In this document: positions 1 through 14,312 of the stretch, piece after piece
Numbering within the stretch: position 1 is the stretch's first letter
Layout of the letters: each line of letters opens with the position of its first letter
Source: Clavelina lepadiformis
Lineage: Eukaryota > Chordata > Ascidiacea > Aplousobranchia > Clavelinidae
DNA length: 64,000 nt
Assembly: GCF_947623445.1 (NCBI RefSeq)
Contig: NC_135240.1
Span: 21,576,001 to 21,640,000, forward strand
Direction of reading: 5' to 3'
The notes under the pieces: model-generated
Database searches by the model: none
Told to the model about the DNA's origin: nothing
The model's input: the letters and a program-made list of their open reading frames with translations, nothing else
Made by a program: the position numbers and the translations under genes

Positions 1-3000
1 ACTGGCTTGAACTCCAAACTAATGTCGAGTACAAATTGTATCCAACTGCCGACTTACCTCTTGTTGCAAAGCCGCCGACTATTACTTGTTTTGCACGGCG
101 TTGTCTTCGCTTCAATTGGTGAAGATGGCCGCGACATACAAACGACGCATGTTGGTTCTGGAGCCATGGATAACGTTAGAATTCCCGCAGTATAGTATAT
201 AATCAATAATTCAAACAGTCAATGCACTTATAATTCTGCGTACATAAAAAGCAACGGATTTAGTTTAACAGTATTTTTCCGATGACCAAACGAAGCTAAC
301 CATTGATAATCTCAGAATGTCTTGCCTTGCCTTACTGCCGTTTCTTGAAATACAGATGTCACGCCTGGCACAACGTTTTTATATCTCCCGCTAGAAAAAA
401 GAAGGGTGAAGCGAAGCGTAAGCAAAAAAAATGTTCCCGCAAGCAACGCAAATAACACGCAAGGCCATCCAGCTCTGTCAGGTTGAAACTCGCAAATTGT
501 CAACTCGCTTTAATTATGTAGGACCTATACATAACTTTTTGCTTAATTTTCAATTAAATTTCTGATGATTTTGTTACAGCCTTTATAGGCGTATGTTTTT
601 TTTATTATTTGGTCTTAACAACATTATAATGTTACCACTAAAAGCTTTAACTAATTTATTAGTTTGTTGCATAAAACATAAATTCCATTTATAACATCTA
701 GGAATTGCATTGAATTTTCTCTTGGTTGAACAAACATTTAACGTTGCACGAAGTTGTCACGAAGTAAAAACCCTTGCCGTCATAGTTCTTATGAGACGTC
801 AATCACACGTCGCTCATTGTGAAAATAACCAGGTTGACAGTGTTCGAAGTGATGTAATGCAACGTGAAATAATTTTCTGAAATCAGCCGGTAATGAAACA
901 TGACAAATCAAATTACCTACATTCATAACTTCAATTCATTGAAATGTCAAATTCAAGGTTTACAAATTAGTCACAACGAAGCTTTAGTTAGGTTAATTGA
1001 CCAGGTCAGCCGAATTAAACTTACGTTTGGCCCAAATTGCTCGAGTTATTTGTTTTCGGGCGTCTGTAAATGGACCGAATAATACCAATAACTTCCTTAT
1101 TACAGTACATTAACAACAGCTCGACACGCGAGGCTTCGTCCTAACGTATTGTCACTTGGCCGCTAATGGAGCCGTCTGTGGCATTTGGTGACAAACAGCG
1201 TTGATTAATGTCTGTTTCCATCTAGTGATAAATTGTGCAAAAGAGCTTTTGCGTTTGTCTTTATGAAATAGGTGCTGCTTAGCACTTACTACTTCAAAAC
1301 AATTGAAACAAAACTGTCAATGACTTTTTAAGTAACCTAAAATTGTATCCGCTACATTAATTTTGGAAAGAATTTGCAGAAAGGTTCTTCCTGAAAATAA
1401 TACTTAACTAATCGACGAGTCTGTAATGAAATGTCAACATAAGGAATTCCTGTTCTGCGTTCTTTAGTTCCATTTTGGTGATTCAGAAACGTTCTAGAAA
1501 TCACGAAAGTAGGCTTGCAAGACGCGACTCACGCCTCTTTCCTGAATGCAAAGCGCCTAATATTACAGGAAGCTTCTTGACCTCCAACAGAGACACGCTT
1601 GCTTTGTTTCTTGTTGCTATTTGGTTTGTATCACAGCAAATATAAATTGGGTCGTCACCAACGTAGACATTATATAGTTGTTAATCTGAGACTTTAACGG
1701 ACTTAATCTAAATTTGTTTTAAAAAATGTGCAGTATGAAGTTACTTAACCTAATGGTGGAAAATGGCGGTGAAAACAACCACAATGCACCTATATTGCAC
1801 AACAAATAATGCACATAATTTTCAACTTCCGCTTACAATGTAATGGTAGACGTATTTAAAGAGAAATTAAATATTTTTTGCACAATTCGCAAGTGCAAAG
1901 CAGACATACTTCCCCACAACAGTTGGTAAGTGACTAAGTGTACAAGTCGAATATGAGGAACAGGTTATACAGGGATCTGCAGTGGACCCTGTTTCCTGCT
2001 TCGCTTGAAGTTTGGTTTCAGGTTTCCTTGCTCGCATACCGCATCAAGCCGAACTTGAGTTCAATAGAAGCTAAAAACACACTTCATTCAGGACCTGTTA
2101 CGTGCAGTGGATCACACACGTGGATAGACGCTCCTGTTTTAAAACTACTTTCTTAACCTGTAACCAGTGGGACATTGGACAAAATCTCCAAAGAACTATC
2201 TGCGGTTATGTGTGTTGGGAACAGCCTGTTGACAAAAGACGACGAAACTGATGACAAATGAATTTGATAACAATAACCTATTTTTAGCATCAACAGCTTT
2301 TAAATCGATGGTTTTAAAAGATTTGATAAGGAGCCTTTGATAGAAACGTCCGATAAAAACCGAACGTTTGGTATAGAAAAAAACTAAGAATAAACTAAGG
2401 TGCTAAAATGAGTCATACACGATATCTTATGTTGATTATGCGCCCTTTGTAACCTGCAACATCGTATAGCATATATTAAAAGATTTTAAAATTGAAGACA
2501 TGTTTCGCGCGGTATCTCCAGTCGCAAATTTGCCAGTTAGTTAAATGATGGATAATTGCTAAGAAAACAGTTCCATCCTATTAGTCACTTCAAGTCGGTA
2601 GATAAAGCGAACGTTTAATTGTAGAAAAATGTATCACAACTTAGCACTAAAAGTCTGTTATATGGGTGCATTGGTTTTAGTTTCCGGGATAAATCAAACT
2701 ATTGTTCACGCCCTGATGACACAGACCATTGTAATTCGTTATAACTTAAACACAAAATCTAAATATGTGTTGTGGCCTTTTCCCATAACAACTCGGTCTT
2801 TTAATAACATCATCAAAGATAGATTATTCTGCATTGCGCGTATTGACAGATTATATCTACGGTGGCAGTTGGTACGAAGTACAACCTGACATTTGCTTGC
2901 CATTTGGGGTCGAGTTAGTCGCTTGCTGTTTCAACCAATATATTTCTCCTTACCTCATGCGGAGCAAAGAACGTGCTAAATTTCCCTTAGTTCTCCTTGT

Positions 3001-4201
3001 GTAAAAAGGGTAATCCTTATAATATTGGCCTGTGATATTTTGAAGTTTGCGTTTTGTTAGATGGAATTTGCGTATATAGTGTGTCTATGCGTATCACAAT
3101 ACCCTTTAGTAAATTTCTTTTATAATTGGCAATCTTTTTTGTACTTCATATTTTAGCTGGTTTGCTGGACGTTTTTTATGTCTAAAAACTACATCTACAA
3201 TAACAATAAAAATTATTGTTCTGGTCTTTATAACAGTATTTTTGAAGAAAGGGAGCCATGCTTCTCAAATAATAATAACGTTCAATTGAAAGCATGTTTT
3301 AGATGTTATGTTCCGTTAGGTGTCACACGTGTCGCACTTGTCGGCATCACAGAATATTTGGTTTATTGAAGAGAAAGGATTTCGACTTTGCAGTATCGTG
3401 AAGGTAGTCATGACTCATGACTAACTAAACTAATGTATTTAACACTGGAAACTTTATTTGCCAATTGATTTTTGGCATTACAGTGTTGTACATATAAGAA
3501 TCTTCTTGACAAATATATTTTCATTATAATGTGAGCCATTTTGTTATTGAATTTATTCTACTTTAAGCAAGCTGTATGTCGTAGACGAGTTAACCCCCAA
3601 ATCCTGCTTTACTTGTATTTCATCTTTTATGGTATAGTCTACTTTAACAAGCTATTAGGTAACTGCTAAATTCTATTACCCTATTTAAACAACAACATTA
3701 CTTGGTCATATTTGCCGTTCGACTAGTCGCCGAAAGAATTGTATGGCTACATTCTGTATTCTTTGTGGGTTGCTAGTATCAACCGTGTCGCAAGAGAATA
3801 ATATAATTTCTATAAAAATAAATTTTATTTTCGTACTTTTCAACAGAATAGCAAGAAATCACGCAAATAGTAGTCAGACAGAGATAACACTACTTTCTAC
3901 TTATAGTAATAAGCTGTTAACAGTACAAGAAACACGTCATGGCACACGATCACTTAAAAATGGAAATTCTACTATTTGAGATCTTTTTAACAAAACTAAA
4001 ATAGAAATCTTTATTATCAGTAAGAGTCTTGACAACAGCAGTAATAACAGTGATATCAGTGTTTTTACAATCACGCCTCTCCACTCCTGACTAAGCCATG
4101 TTCTCCCGCTCTGATAAATGACGTCATAGAACCACTTGCGACTAGAGCTAGTGAAGCATGAAATTTGAACAACGATAAATGTCGCCTTCTTCGTCATCAG
4201 T
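1..4201. other. No recognisable gene
   Basis: AT-rich sequence with only short, composition-driven open frames and no protein family I recognise on either strand. The right edge abuts the stop codon of the Shroom-like gene on the minus strand, so its 3' UTR and polyadenylation site should fall in the last few hundred bases. The rest is either intergenic or intron of a gene outside the window; I cannot tell which. Confidence 0.5.
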
Positions 4202-5570
4202 TCACACTTCGTCCTCTTCCAACATCTTGTCCAAGTTGATTTGCCAATCTTCGGGCAAACTTTCTTTCAGGCATTGCATCTGCTCTTCACCCAACCTCAC
4301 TTTGTCATCGAGTTCTCGCCTTTCTACTATCAGGGCCGTTTTCATCTTGATGTAATGCTCGAAATCGGCGAACTGTAATTAACAGAATTGTTGTGAGCAA
4401 AAGGAGTAATTCGAAAGAATCACATACGCGTAAACATTGCGTATTCTATAAGACGCTGCATTTAAAATATTCAACAAATAATTGTGACCTGCTTTTTAAA
4501 AAGCTTGCTTTAAATTTCCCAATATTGATGCTATTTTACCTGATCTCGATTGAGACAAGAAAAGAGAAGCCCAGACACATCCTTTTGTTTTACATCAATT
4601 GCTTCTTTTAAATCTTTTGCATCCTGATATTGATGAAGAAGTTTTTGTCTCTTGTTGCGCAGGAGTTCCTAAGAAACGTTAGAAATTGCAAATAAGAAAC
4701 AGAGATTGGGATAAAACTGTAAAAAATATACTATTGTTAAATTATTTTATATTGTATAAGAAACGTATGAAGATATAATTATTGCTGCAAATAACTGTGC
4801 TTTTACCTTCTCCGTTGCTTCCGCATCACTTGGGAGCATTTGTATGGCATTTTCTACGCGTGTTAATCTTCCAGAGATGGAAAGCAGGAGGTTGATAATG
4901 TTATCAAGATCGTGGACAAGAATGTTGTATTTTGTTTCTTCTTTCTTTGAGCAAACGCCACCGATGGTTTTCCTGACATCTTTCCCCAAGCGCTCGTTTT
5001 CAGTTATTTCTATTTCCAGCAGATCTCGCATGATTTGAAGTTCGTCCAGTTTCCACTTAATATCAAATACTAGATCAATCTAAAAAATTAAATTTGATGA
5101 TTAAAATCAAAACCTGAAGTTCCTGTACTGACTGGTTGACCATGCCGTGGTAAAATCAAGAGATTGACTTTGCATAGACATATTCTAAAAGTTACCTTTT
5201 TTTGGATAATTTCTTCCGTCGTGAATTTCGACTCATCAAATGTCTCGCGGTTTGTCGCGATACGTTCTTTTGCAAGGCTCATTATTTTGCCTTTTGACGC
5301 TGAGGTCTTGTAATAAGGATCTGGTAATACTTCTGGGCAAGTCCTGAAAATGTTGAAAACTATTGCGTTAGCTTTGAGCTAATAAAGAAATCACTCAACG
5401 TGATAATACTGCGATTGGCCCCCTGAATAAGATTTACCTTCTTTTGAGTTTGCTTTTGTGGATCGTTTGTTCGTGAGCTTGGATATGTAAGCAAACTTGA
5501 ACTGTAGATATTACATTCGGAGCCATAAGAGCATAAATAATTTTAAAACACTTGCGTTTATGCTTGTCGT
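4202..5570 (-). CDS. SHROOM: Shroom-like protein, C-terminal ASD2 part
   Basis: Five exons on the minus strand: 5438-5570, 5196-5343, 4807-5079, 4540-4668 and 4202-4372 (TGA at 4202-4204). All junctions are GT-AG and the phases agree. The product matches the Shroom ASD2 domain: an [20 protein letters not shown] segment (family form [21 protein letters not shown]), then [10 protein letters not shown], then a final exon with [20 protein letters not shown] and LGEEQ. ASD2 is a coiled-coil dimer that binds Rho-associated kinase, and Shroom proteins recruit it to apical actin to drive constriction. The second exon has a [10 protein letters not shown] patch like the start of vertebrate ASD2. The first listed exon is less conserved but fits by phase and splice sites. 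No PDZ or ASD1 exon was found upstream, so the 5' end is missing or lies beyond a very long intron. Family assignment is from memory, with strong motif agreement. Confidence 0.85.
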
Positions 5571-8500
5571 CTGCAAAAGAGATAAATGATAAGTCCATTA
5601 TAAGCCTTGACAAATACATATTCCTTGTTAAGCGAGAACAATCTCTTTAACTCAATACCTTTCCAAGCCTTTTACCTTTCATACCTTTTTAAATTCACTG
5701 GATTACTTTCGAAGTGCCATTGATAAAGGCCCTCCGATCGTTTTTATATCGATTGGGAGAAAAAGGCAATGAGGAGAAAGATGTTGTGTATACCTTTCAT
5801 ACTTTGTACGCTCATGATATAAAGCTTTATCACCTACCTTGCGTACCTTTGTTGCTATAATCGTAATCTGTAAAGTGGCTTTCTGAATGGTGGTTGATAT
5901 GGTTGCCGACGAATTTGTAACTATTAAAGTTTGCGGTAACCAAGCCACGTAAATTATTCTATAACTAAAATGCAGTTCACGCATTCCTTGTGTTTATGTA
6001 ATGTTTACCACGAACATTTCTAACGTCGGCATGGCCATTTTAACTTGGGCGGAGATATTGCACCGGATGAGAACGTGAGTAAGTTTTAATCCGAAACGGA
6101 AATGGAGAATTTTGTCAGTTATATCCAATAATTATAATATTTCTCCCTTAAACGTGAAATAAATTTTGTTTCACGTATTTTTAAATCATATATCAAGTGT
6201 TTACTTTTTGAAAAAAATTATTTTTAGTGGATCTGATTCACGTTTTACCATGTTCAAGGTTCTAAATTTTGCCTTACGCTTATATCATCTTCTTTAAGCC
6301 TAATATTAATGCATAAAGACCACCTCAGGGTATCAGACGTCCGGCTGCGATATGGTTACACCAAATAAATGTAGCTTGGCAACAAGCGTCGGTGCCATGC
6401 GCTAATAGTGCAATAGATTAGGCGTCATTACCAAAACTACGTTCACGTTATTGACGCATTTAAAATAACTTGACACCTTTTACGTTCTTTAGCGTAAAGA
6501 GTCTAGCTTGATGACGTATATTGCATTTTTTTGAAGCCGTCTACTTATTACGGCCTTTCTTCGTTACGACCATAACACTGTTAATGTATAACTAACTCTT
6601 CATTGTTCTTCTTTTTATCGTTTGATTATTCAAAGTGATGTAATTTGTTAGCTTCGAAACTAAAATAAATTTATACCGTGTATTACGTTCTAGCTTGTCA
6701 GTTGTTTTTTAATATATACATGCAAATTCTTTACATCGCTATAATTTAAAGTCAAAAATTGTATTGCTATTTTTTGCAAGACTTAAAACTTAATCTAAAA
6801 GTCAATTGCGTCAAACGGTCGATTTCGACGTAAAATCTCCTTCGGTTTTCCGTTACCGTCTTTCAACAAGATGTTTGCAGTTTGTAGGCAAAACGTGATT
6901 TTTTACATGATTCTGACTTGGGTAGTTTTCCTAATTTCAAACTTGTACTACCAGTTATTATCGTCGTATACCTCCCATGAAAAAGAGAGCAACGAACCTA
7001 GTATACACATATTATGAAAATTTTATACCCATTTGTTTGCGAAAGACATGTCGCCGCCTGTGTATAAATTAATAATAACGGAGTGCCATCCTGTCTTATA
7101 ACTTTGTTTACTTTACCACCCTAATAGACATAACCTCCATTACGTCTGTCCGTGTAAGATCAGTCGTTGTTAGTCCAAGAGAAGAAAGAGCATATCACGT
7201 TAAGCTTCTACATGTCTTGTTTTATAATGGCAAACCTTACAACGGTTCTATTCTAATAGCAATGTATATCCACACCGTTTCCGCATACAATTAAAAGGGC
7301 ATGGCCATACCTTTTCAGAACGTAGAAATAATAAACATACTACTACCCGCCCTATTAAAATGCGGCGTTAATTTATCGAAAACTTTTCAAACGTCTCGGG
7401 TATGATGTCGTTATATACTTGTTATAAGTTACAATATTCTTCCGTGTTCAATTTCATTTATTTTTGATATAATGGTTGTTCAAAATTTTGATACAACCTG
7501 CAATATCATAAACATCCTGGTTTGCTAGTTTATAGTTTTATATTTTTTGTCGACTGCATCTTTCATGAATTTTGCCTTGTAACCTTATATTAAACCATTT
7601 GTTTAAACAATTATCTCGCTGTACCAAACCCAATAAGGGTGTTTTTCGTTACGGTTTCTCAGGATTTAAAAGTCCTTTAATCCTCTATAATAATTAATTA
7701 ATGTCAGTATTTCTGTTTTACCAAGTCCAATCCAATCCAATCCAGTCCATCTGTTTTACCAGATTTCAGAGAGATCCGCGATTCACCATGCTCAGGATTT
7801 TTTGGCCACGATGCTTCTATTAGCTTGCCATTATTTCTGCTACGAGCTTTAATTTTAAGGCTTAAAATCTGACTGCAGTTCTTTGTTATATTTTAGGTGC
7901 GGTTGAGGTCATACTTTAGTTCAAACCGTCGAGATGGACTTTATTTTTTGTGCTCAAAATGAACGCACGAAAATTGCACAGGTTTTCTTAAATAATTCAT
8001 TCTTAATTGTGTGCTCTTACCGACGAGGTCATGAATACCTGCCTGCTTTTCGGTCAAAAATAGCGGCGCCTGTATGGCATTACGTAACGCTTTGCATTCT
8101 TTTGTGAACTTGTTTTATTGACATCATGCGGAAGTAGAAGGTATTTGAAGTTGTGTAGATTTTAGAAAAATGGTGTTTGGGAAAAATCGCAAAAATGTGC
8201 AAACTAAATCAGGCAGCAAAAATGCGCTAAGAATAGCTTCGTTTTCAATGCTTGCCGAAAAAAAAACTTTGCGTAACATTATACGCAATAAGTTAACTTA
8301 CTGGAATGACTCGGTTTGTGGACGTCAAATTGTTTGCTAACCGAGAAATTCAATTAAATCTACCGAACTCCCACAACGGTTAGTTACTGGTACTGCATTG
8401 CAAAGGAAGTGGTTTGGAAGTTGAATGACAAAGAGAATGGAAACCGAATCTTCAAAGCGAGATCGTGATCTCCTCAGTTTGCCGCAGCTGTGTTAGATTT

Positions 8501-11500
8501 CTCATGGTCCAGTGATAAGTTCATGGTTTAAGGGAAGTGTAACATAGCCAATCGGCAGGACTTTAAACTAATGAATTTTGGTGGTGATTATTGTGTTAAC
8601 TATTTGCTGAAACGGATTTCATGTGGGCTGCTGGGGTAAAACCACAAAATTCACAAACGTTTGCAATAATATAAAACGTACCAATTATAAGTAAAAAGCA
8701 AATTAATCTCGATATGACTTTATCATAATTTTAAGTTGTCCTCCCAACCTTTAAAGAAAAACGAAGACGTGTGTGATTTTTTCGTCACCTTTAACATTTC
8801 GACTTGTTTTGATAGTCGACACCAGACCACTTGAGCCTAGGAAGCATTCTACTTCAATACTCAAGAAGACTCAATTAAATTTCAATGTCGCGTTTGAACA
8901 AAGGTAAAGATTCAATGGGTTTTGTTTCTGTCTCACAGCACACAATTAAATCATTCTGGTAAGGTGGTTGTTTCAATAGTCTCATTCCATTCAACTTAAT
9001 GTTTTCAGTCTAACAGCTGTGAAAAGGACAGGAGAAACGGGTGCGTAGTGCGCACGCTGCCTTTTGACGGATGGGGTAGTGGCAAAATAGTACGCGATGA
9101 TTTGGTAGCAGCACAGTAATCTCGAGCCTGTAACATATCAACATGTTTTTGTGGTCTCGGGTTGCATAGGGTTTTTACAAATTCTCATTCCACGCGTAAC
9201 TGCTCGAACAGGGTCGCACCTCAGACAGGAAATCAATGTTATTTGGTTGAACCAAAACCACTTCATTTGTGTTTTGACATTCTTTTACCATCTATAAGGG
9301 ACTTGTAAGTTTTTCTTCACCACAACGTGTTTCGTGTATCTGTAAAATTGTCGCGGGCTTTTGTGAAGCAGGACAAAAATCCTTTGGAATTGGCCACCCA
9401 CACAGTTTGGTTTGCAGTAAATTTTTTCCTGCTAACCCATCCCGAAGATTCAATGCACACGGATGTTGTGATATTGAACAACAAAATACGTTGCTTGGAA
9501 TATTATTGTTTGTGTTATAGGCACGTCAACCCTAGTAAATAATGTAATCTGTTCATCAAAATGTATTCGTACGCTGTAGGCCGATATTGGGGCGGTCTAT
9601 AATTAAATAGTATGGTGCTTCGTGTATGCAAACAGGCTCCATTATTATTATCTAATAACATGTCGAAACCATCCGCAAAAGCTCCTATAAATTGATTCCG
9701 TGTGAACTTAATGTTTGACTTCATGCTGGAATAAAGTGATAACATCTTGCATTTTTGACTTTTCGCGCCCGAAAGTAAATATTTGCGGCAGATAAGGAGT
9801 AAAAGTTTTGCCCATTTGACGTTTGTAACCAGCTATTACAACTTTACAATGTCCACAAGAAAGCACTCACACCTGCTGTTACTTTGACAATATAGGCCTG
9901 TCGGGTACCGACAGTTTGTCGTTGTAAACAAGAACACTGGCAAAGACGCTAAAGACTGCCATAAGTTCAACAAAATCTTTTACCGGCAATCTTAGAAAGT
10001 TTAGGTCATCAATCCATTCGCATGTTTTTTACCAAACGACAAATAAAACTGGTAAAAAACATTTATTTCTGACGACAACAATTTCGGGAAAAATTGACTT
10101 TTCTTACTCATCGAGGAATGATTTTTAATCCAAACGTAAAGCAATAAACCTTCACGAACTCATATTTGCAACATAACAAACTATTATTCATTGTGGTTTT
10201 GAATAAGGGGCTCAACTTGTATTGTTCTGCTTACAGTTGCAGGTGCTGCGACCATCTATGGCGCGTGTCCGGCTTTAGCGTTTGGCGTGTCTGGCTTTAG
10301 CTTAAGTAATCTCGTAATAATGTATATAATAATATGCGTTTTAATAAGCAATTGTGTGTTCTCTGGCTAGAGAAAAATATAACATTTAAAAGAGCTGTCC
10401 CGTTTAACTATGACACGTATCCGCGTAGTAACTGTTTTTCAAGTGCTTATAGTACATAGAGTGTACGAAGTTAGATGGTAGTTATGGTAAAGAATCTCGG
10501 TGACGTAGAATATGTTGGATTTTTTAGTCGTTGCAATGAAATACCGTTGGATACGTATCTAGTATGTATAAAGGTGTTTTTCTCTGATTGGCTGAACATA
10601 GCGATATAAAAACTGTGTCTAAGTTCAAATCGCTCTTTATAAATTTATCATTCAATTCGTATTATATTCTAGTCTCAAGTGGTATATGAAATAGCTTCTG
10701 ATGTAATTACGACTACATTTTGAAATATAAGAATTTGGACTTTATGAATGTTGTGCTGACTTAATGAAACAATCATAGATAGCATAAAGAACGGAGTCAT
10801 AAATAAAATAGACAAGGAGTTCTAAAAGAACGACTAAAGCCTTTGGCTTTCGGCCAACCTAAAACAATTAACTTCGCCATCCCCAAACATTTTTGGACGT
10901 GGTAAACTAAATCATAAATATGAACGAACATAATATAGTAAATAACTGTACATAATAAGTAGATTTGTACGTAACGAAGCGTTTGTTTGAACAATTTCAC
11001 AACATTTACACAAGCTTCGGTGCGTTTATTATGTCGGTTGTATAATTTATAGCGTGAATTTATCGACCAGTCGGCGCTACTCTAAGATTGAAGCATTGTA
11101 TGAGACACGCTTGCTGTTCTCGCATTTGTCCGTGTTTATGGCAATATCGCGTGCACGTGAACGCCGTTGTCGGTGGTAAAACTGTTGAAATGTTTCCCTT
11201 TGTCTCCTTCATCGTTTGTCTTATGTCTGACTGTGATTTGTATGAAATACGACCAGGGTTACGCACAAACACAACTGCCAGACTACAACATCGCTGTTTT
11301 TACCCCATGATTGATGCTGAAAACGCGTGGTTTAATCTTTTATTTAATATCAGTCTCTGATATCTTTCGAAAATCTGCCTGTTTGACAGACCTATGTCAT
11401 GCTGTTGTTGGCAATAACTTCGACTGTTCATCCCCACACATTTTATAAGTTTGCCGCAAACAATGTGCCCAAAAATGTTGACCGTTTGACTTGTGGAAGA

Positions 11501-14312
11501 GTTTGGATGAAAGAGGCGCTTTTTTAAAATATGTCCTTCTTCCTTTTATATTAGGCTTTTTCTGTCTGTTCTTGGGAAAAAAAGTGACCTGGTATTCAGA
11601 ATGTTTCACCCTATCTGCGGAAATGACTATACCTAAAACATAATATACTGTACTTGCATTGCGGTTAAGTGCTATATGTTAATTTTCTTCTCACATTTTA
11701 AAAACCTTGTTTGCACCTACGTTAAAAACGAACTATACCTTGAAATCAGTCAAACGCCCAAGTTGCATTTAAAAACTATTGGAAAAGTTTTTTTAGCTGT
11801 ACAGTTTGAGTAGAATATACTGTAAGTGTCTATATGGCGTAGGCTATAGAGTATAGACAATGTATGGCGTTCTTTTAATTTTTGATTTTGTAGCGTACTA
11901 TTGTATAGAGGCAAATTGATAGAAATAAAAATTCGTAAAACCAAAATAAGCTATCATAATGACTGCGTATAAGATCGGCGTTCAAAGTATTTTTACACCA
12001 AGTTGGATGGTTTCCTTCATGGATTACTAGATGTGAAAATAAAAGTAAAGCAAATTTGTCTTATTTTATGTAGGCCTGCAGAATAGTAAAAATTCCATCT
12101 GCAGACATAACATGACCAAAGAAAAAACTGTTCCTTAGTGCCTGCTAGCGGCTATTTCTGAATGACTACAGTACTCATGTAGTTACCAGTACACCTCACA
12201 TATGCTTAAACTTCTCATATTTATGCATTTTTTAAACTATACTGGTTTGCATTCACAAAGGAAACAAGCAACAGCGGGATGGGATTTCTTTTACGGTGGG
12301 TTTATTTTCCCATCCACTGATGTACAGCAATTTTCATTCATCAGTTGCTTGAACACACCATCTGCTCGTCTGCTAAATGTTCGCTTTTTCAACTTATGTT
12401 TTATGGATTATCCTATAGGTTTAGTGGCCCTGCTAGTTGTTACCAGCAAATATTAACGTTATTTCTCTTGAGTACGTCTTTTCGGCTTTGTCACTTTTTC
12501 CTGTTCATTGGCGCGTGTTAATAACAACTGGCTTGATTTTTCGTCTACACAGCGCCTTTGACAAAAAATAGAATGATTGATTGAATCTGTAATGGGAACT
12601 TTCCATTTAGGGGGATAACCCTTTTTTGGGACAATCTAGTTCTAGTACAGTACCTACAAGGCTGCAATGTTTGCTGTAGCCTAGTTGCTTAATAATTCCA
12701 ATGGGCCGATTGATTGCTATTACTGATTACCATGATTAGTACCAACACATCATGACAAGTTGACTACCATAGGCTTTCCGGGAAAAATGGAACAATTAAT
12801 CTAAAAGTGTTTCTGTCAGATATTATTTTATTTAGGTATTCTTGGTGTATGCGTAGGGCTTAAAAGATTTGCGTAATACGTACGGTAATATTTTAAATCT
12901 TACTTACAGTTATTGCCATAACGTCCATAAGTTTGAGAATCTGACAAATTTGCGGTCAAAGTCAACTTTGTTCCGTTTTGCCTTGGTAATGTGTATCCTA
13001 TGATTGTATGATTTCGGATATTGTTTGCTTCTGTGTTTCAAAATTTATTAGAAAAGTAAGTTAATAGAATTTGGCAAGTCGAATAATGTCCGGAGTGAAT
13101 GTGGTTGTAGGTTATCTCACCAATCAGCACAGTTTTTTTCCAGTTGCTTTTCTAAGCATTTTGTCATCAGACCAGCCTGAAAACATGAATATATTGTTCC
13201 ACCTTGAGTCCATATGCTTCATGTCTGTTTTTAGCTTTATTTATGATCATGAGTGGTAGGCTGTAAAATATTCTGTTGAGTCACCGAACGTAATACTGTT
13301 TAGAGGCTGCTAACTTTAATGTTCTTGGCATTATTCATTGCACTATGTATAATTTTTTCTTGTCTGAGTTGTCTTTGAAATTAACTGTATCAGGTTCAAT
13401 ATAGCCACTGGTTCATTTTCTGTTACAGTAGAACTTGCTTAAGTCGCCAGGCGTCTACGTTGTCTTTGCTTAACTTGACATCGTTTTTGATAACTCTGAG
13501 CAAATAATTCACCAAAGTAGTTAGACCTCTAAAAATGTACCAACATAATTACATTGAAAACTCTTAACATGAACCGATTGTGCATCACAATTTGTGTTAG
13601 TGGACACACTACTTAGTCACTTAACACTGCTTTTATCAGTGCGATGCAAAAGAGCAACTGATGCTACAAGTTAGTCTACATTACTATATAGTATCCCAAA
13701 CAGTGCTTACTGTTTGCGTTCTATATTTCTCAAATGTTCGGCTTACACAGAAAGAAAAGGTTCTCAAGTTTTTGTAGACTTGTGAATGTTCATGTGCTGT
13801 TTCTTGTTCAAATAGGTCACCGATATTTCTATTCCCTCTAAGGTGGTGACTTTGGCAAATTCCACTGTATTACATCATGAATTTTGAAAAGAATTACTTA
13901 AATCTGCTTGAGATAAGGCTGCTCTGGTTCTTTTTACTGCTTTGTATTCCATAAGGCAAATTATGTCACTTAAATTTTAACGCAAAATGCACCAAGTTTA
14001 CACATTTATAACTCTTAAAATTATATGATTTTTGTATTTACAAAAATGTGATACTCAGCCATGTAAACGATAGATTAATATATATAACTTATGCAGTACT
14101 CATCTCACTCTATAACATTAAAAACATTTTAGCATGTATTACATATCACAATACAAATTTTAAAAGCCCATCTACAGATGATCCCTCAACGTTTCAAAGT
14201 AGACACAGTTTTAGTACTATTATTTCTTCATTTTCATGTAACGTGTAATATTATTGTGTTTGAAGCAGGTGTTGGAAGTTTTCTATTGAACTGCTAGTTA
14301 CAAAATTAAACT
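5571..14312. other. 8.7-kb stretch without recognisable gene
   Basis: No open frame here resembles a known protein; the longest are about 90 codons and lack coding character. It lies upstream of the Shroom-like exons (minus strand) and upstream of VPS26C (plus strand), so it is either a divergent intergenic region holding two promoters or a long 5' intron of the Shroom-like gene. The only clear local structure is a short CCAAT-type tandem repeat near 7725. Confidence 0.5.
7725..7750. repeat. Short (TCCAA)n tandem repeat
   Basis: About five slightly imperfect units of TCCAA/TCCAG run through this stretch. It is a short microsatellite in otherwise unannotated sequence. Confidence 0.7.

Noticed and set aside
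5703..5984. 93-codon minus-strand frame upstream of the Shroom exons
   Set aside because: It does not resemble Shroom or any domain and lacks suitable splice sites to join the ASD2 exons.
11088..11360. 90-codon plus-strand frame in the gene-free region
   Set aside because: Cys-rich but without a pattern of any family; overlapping antisense frames suggest chance.
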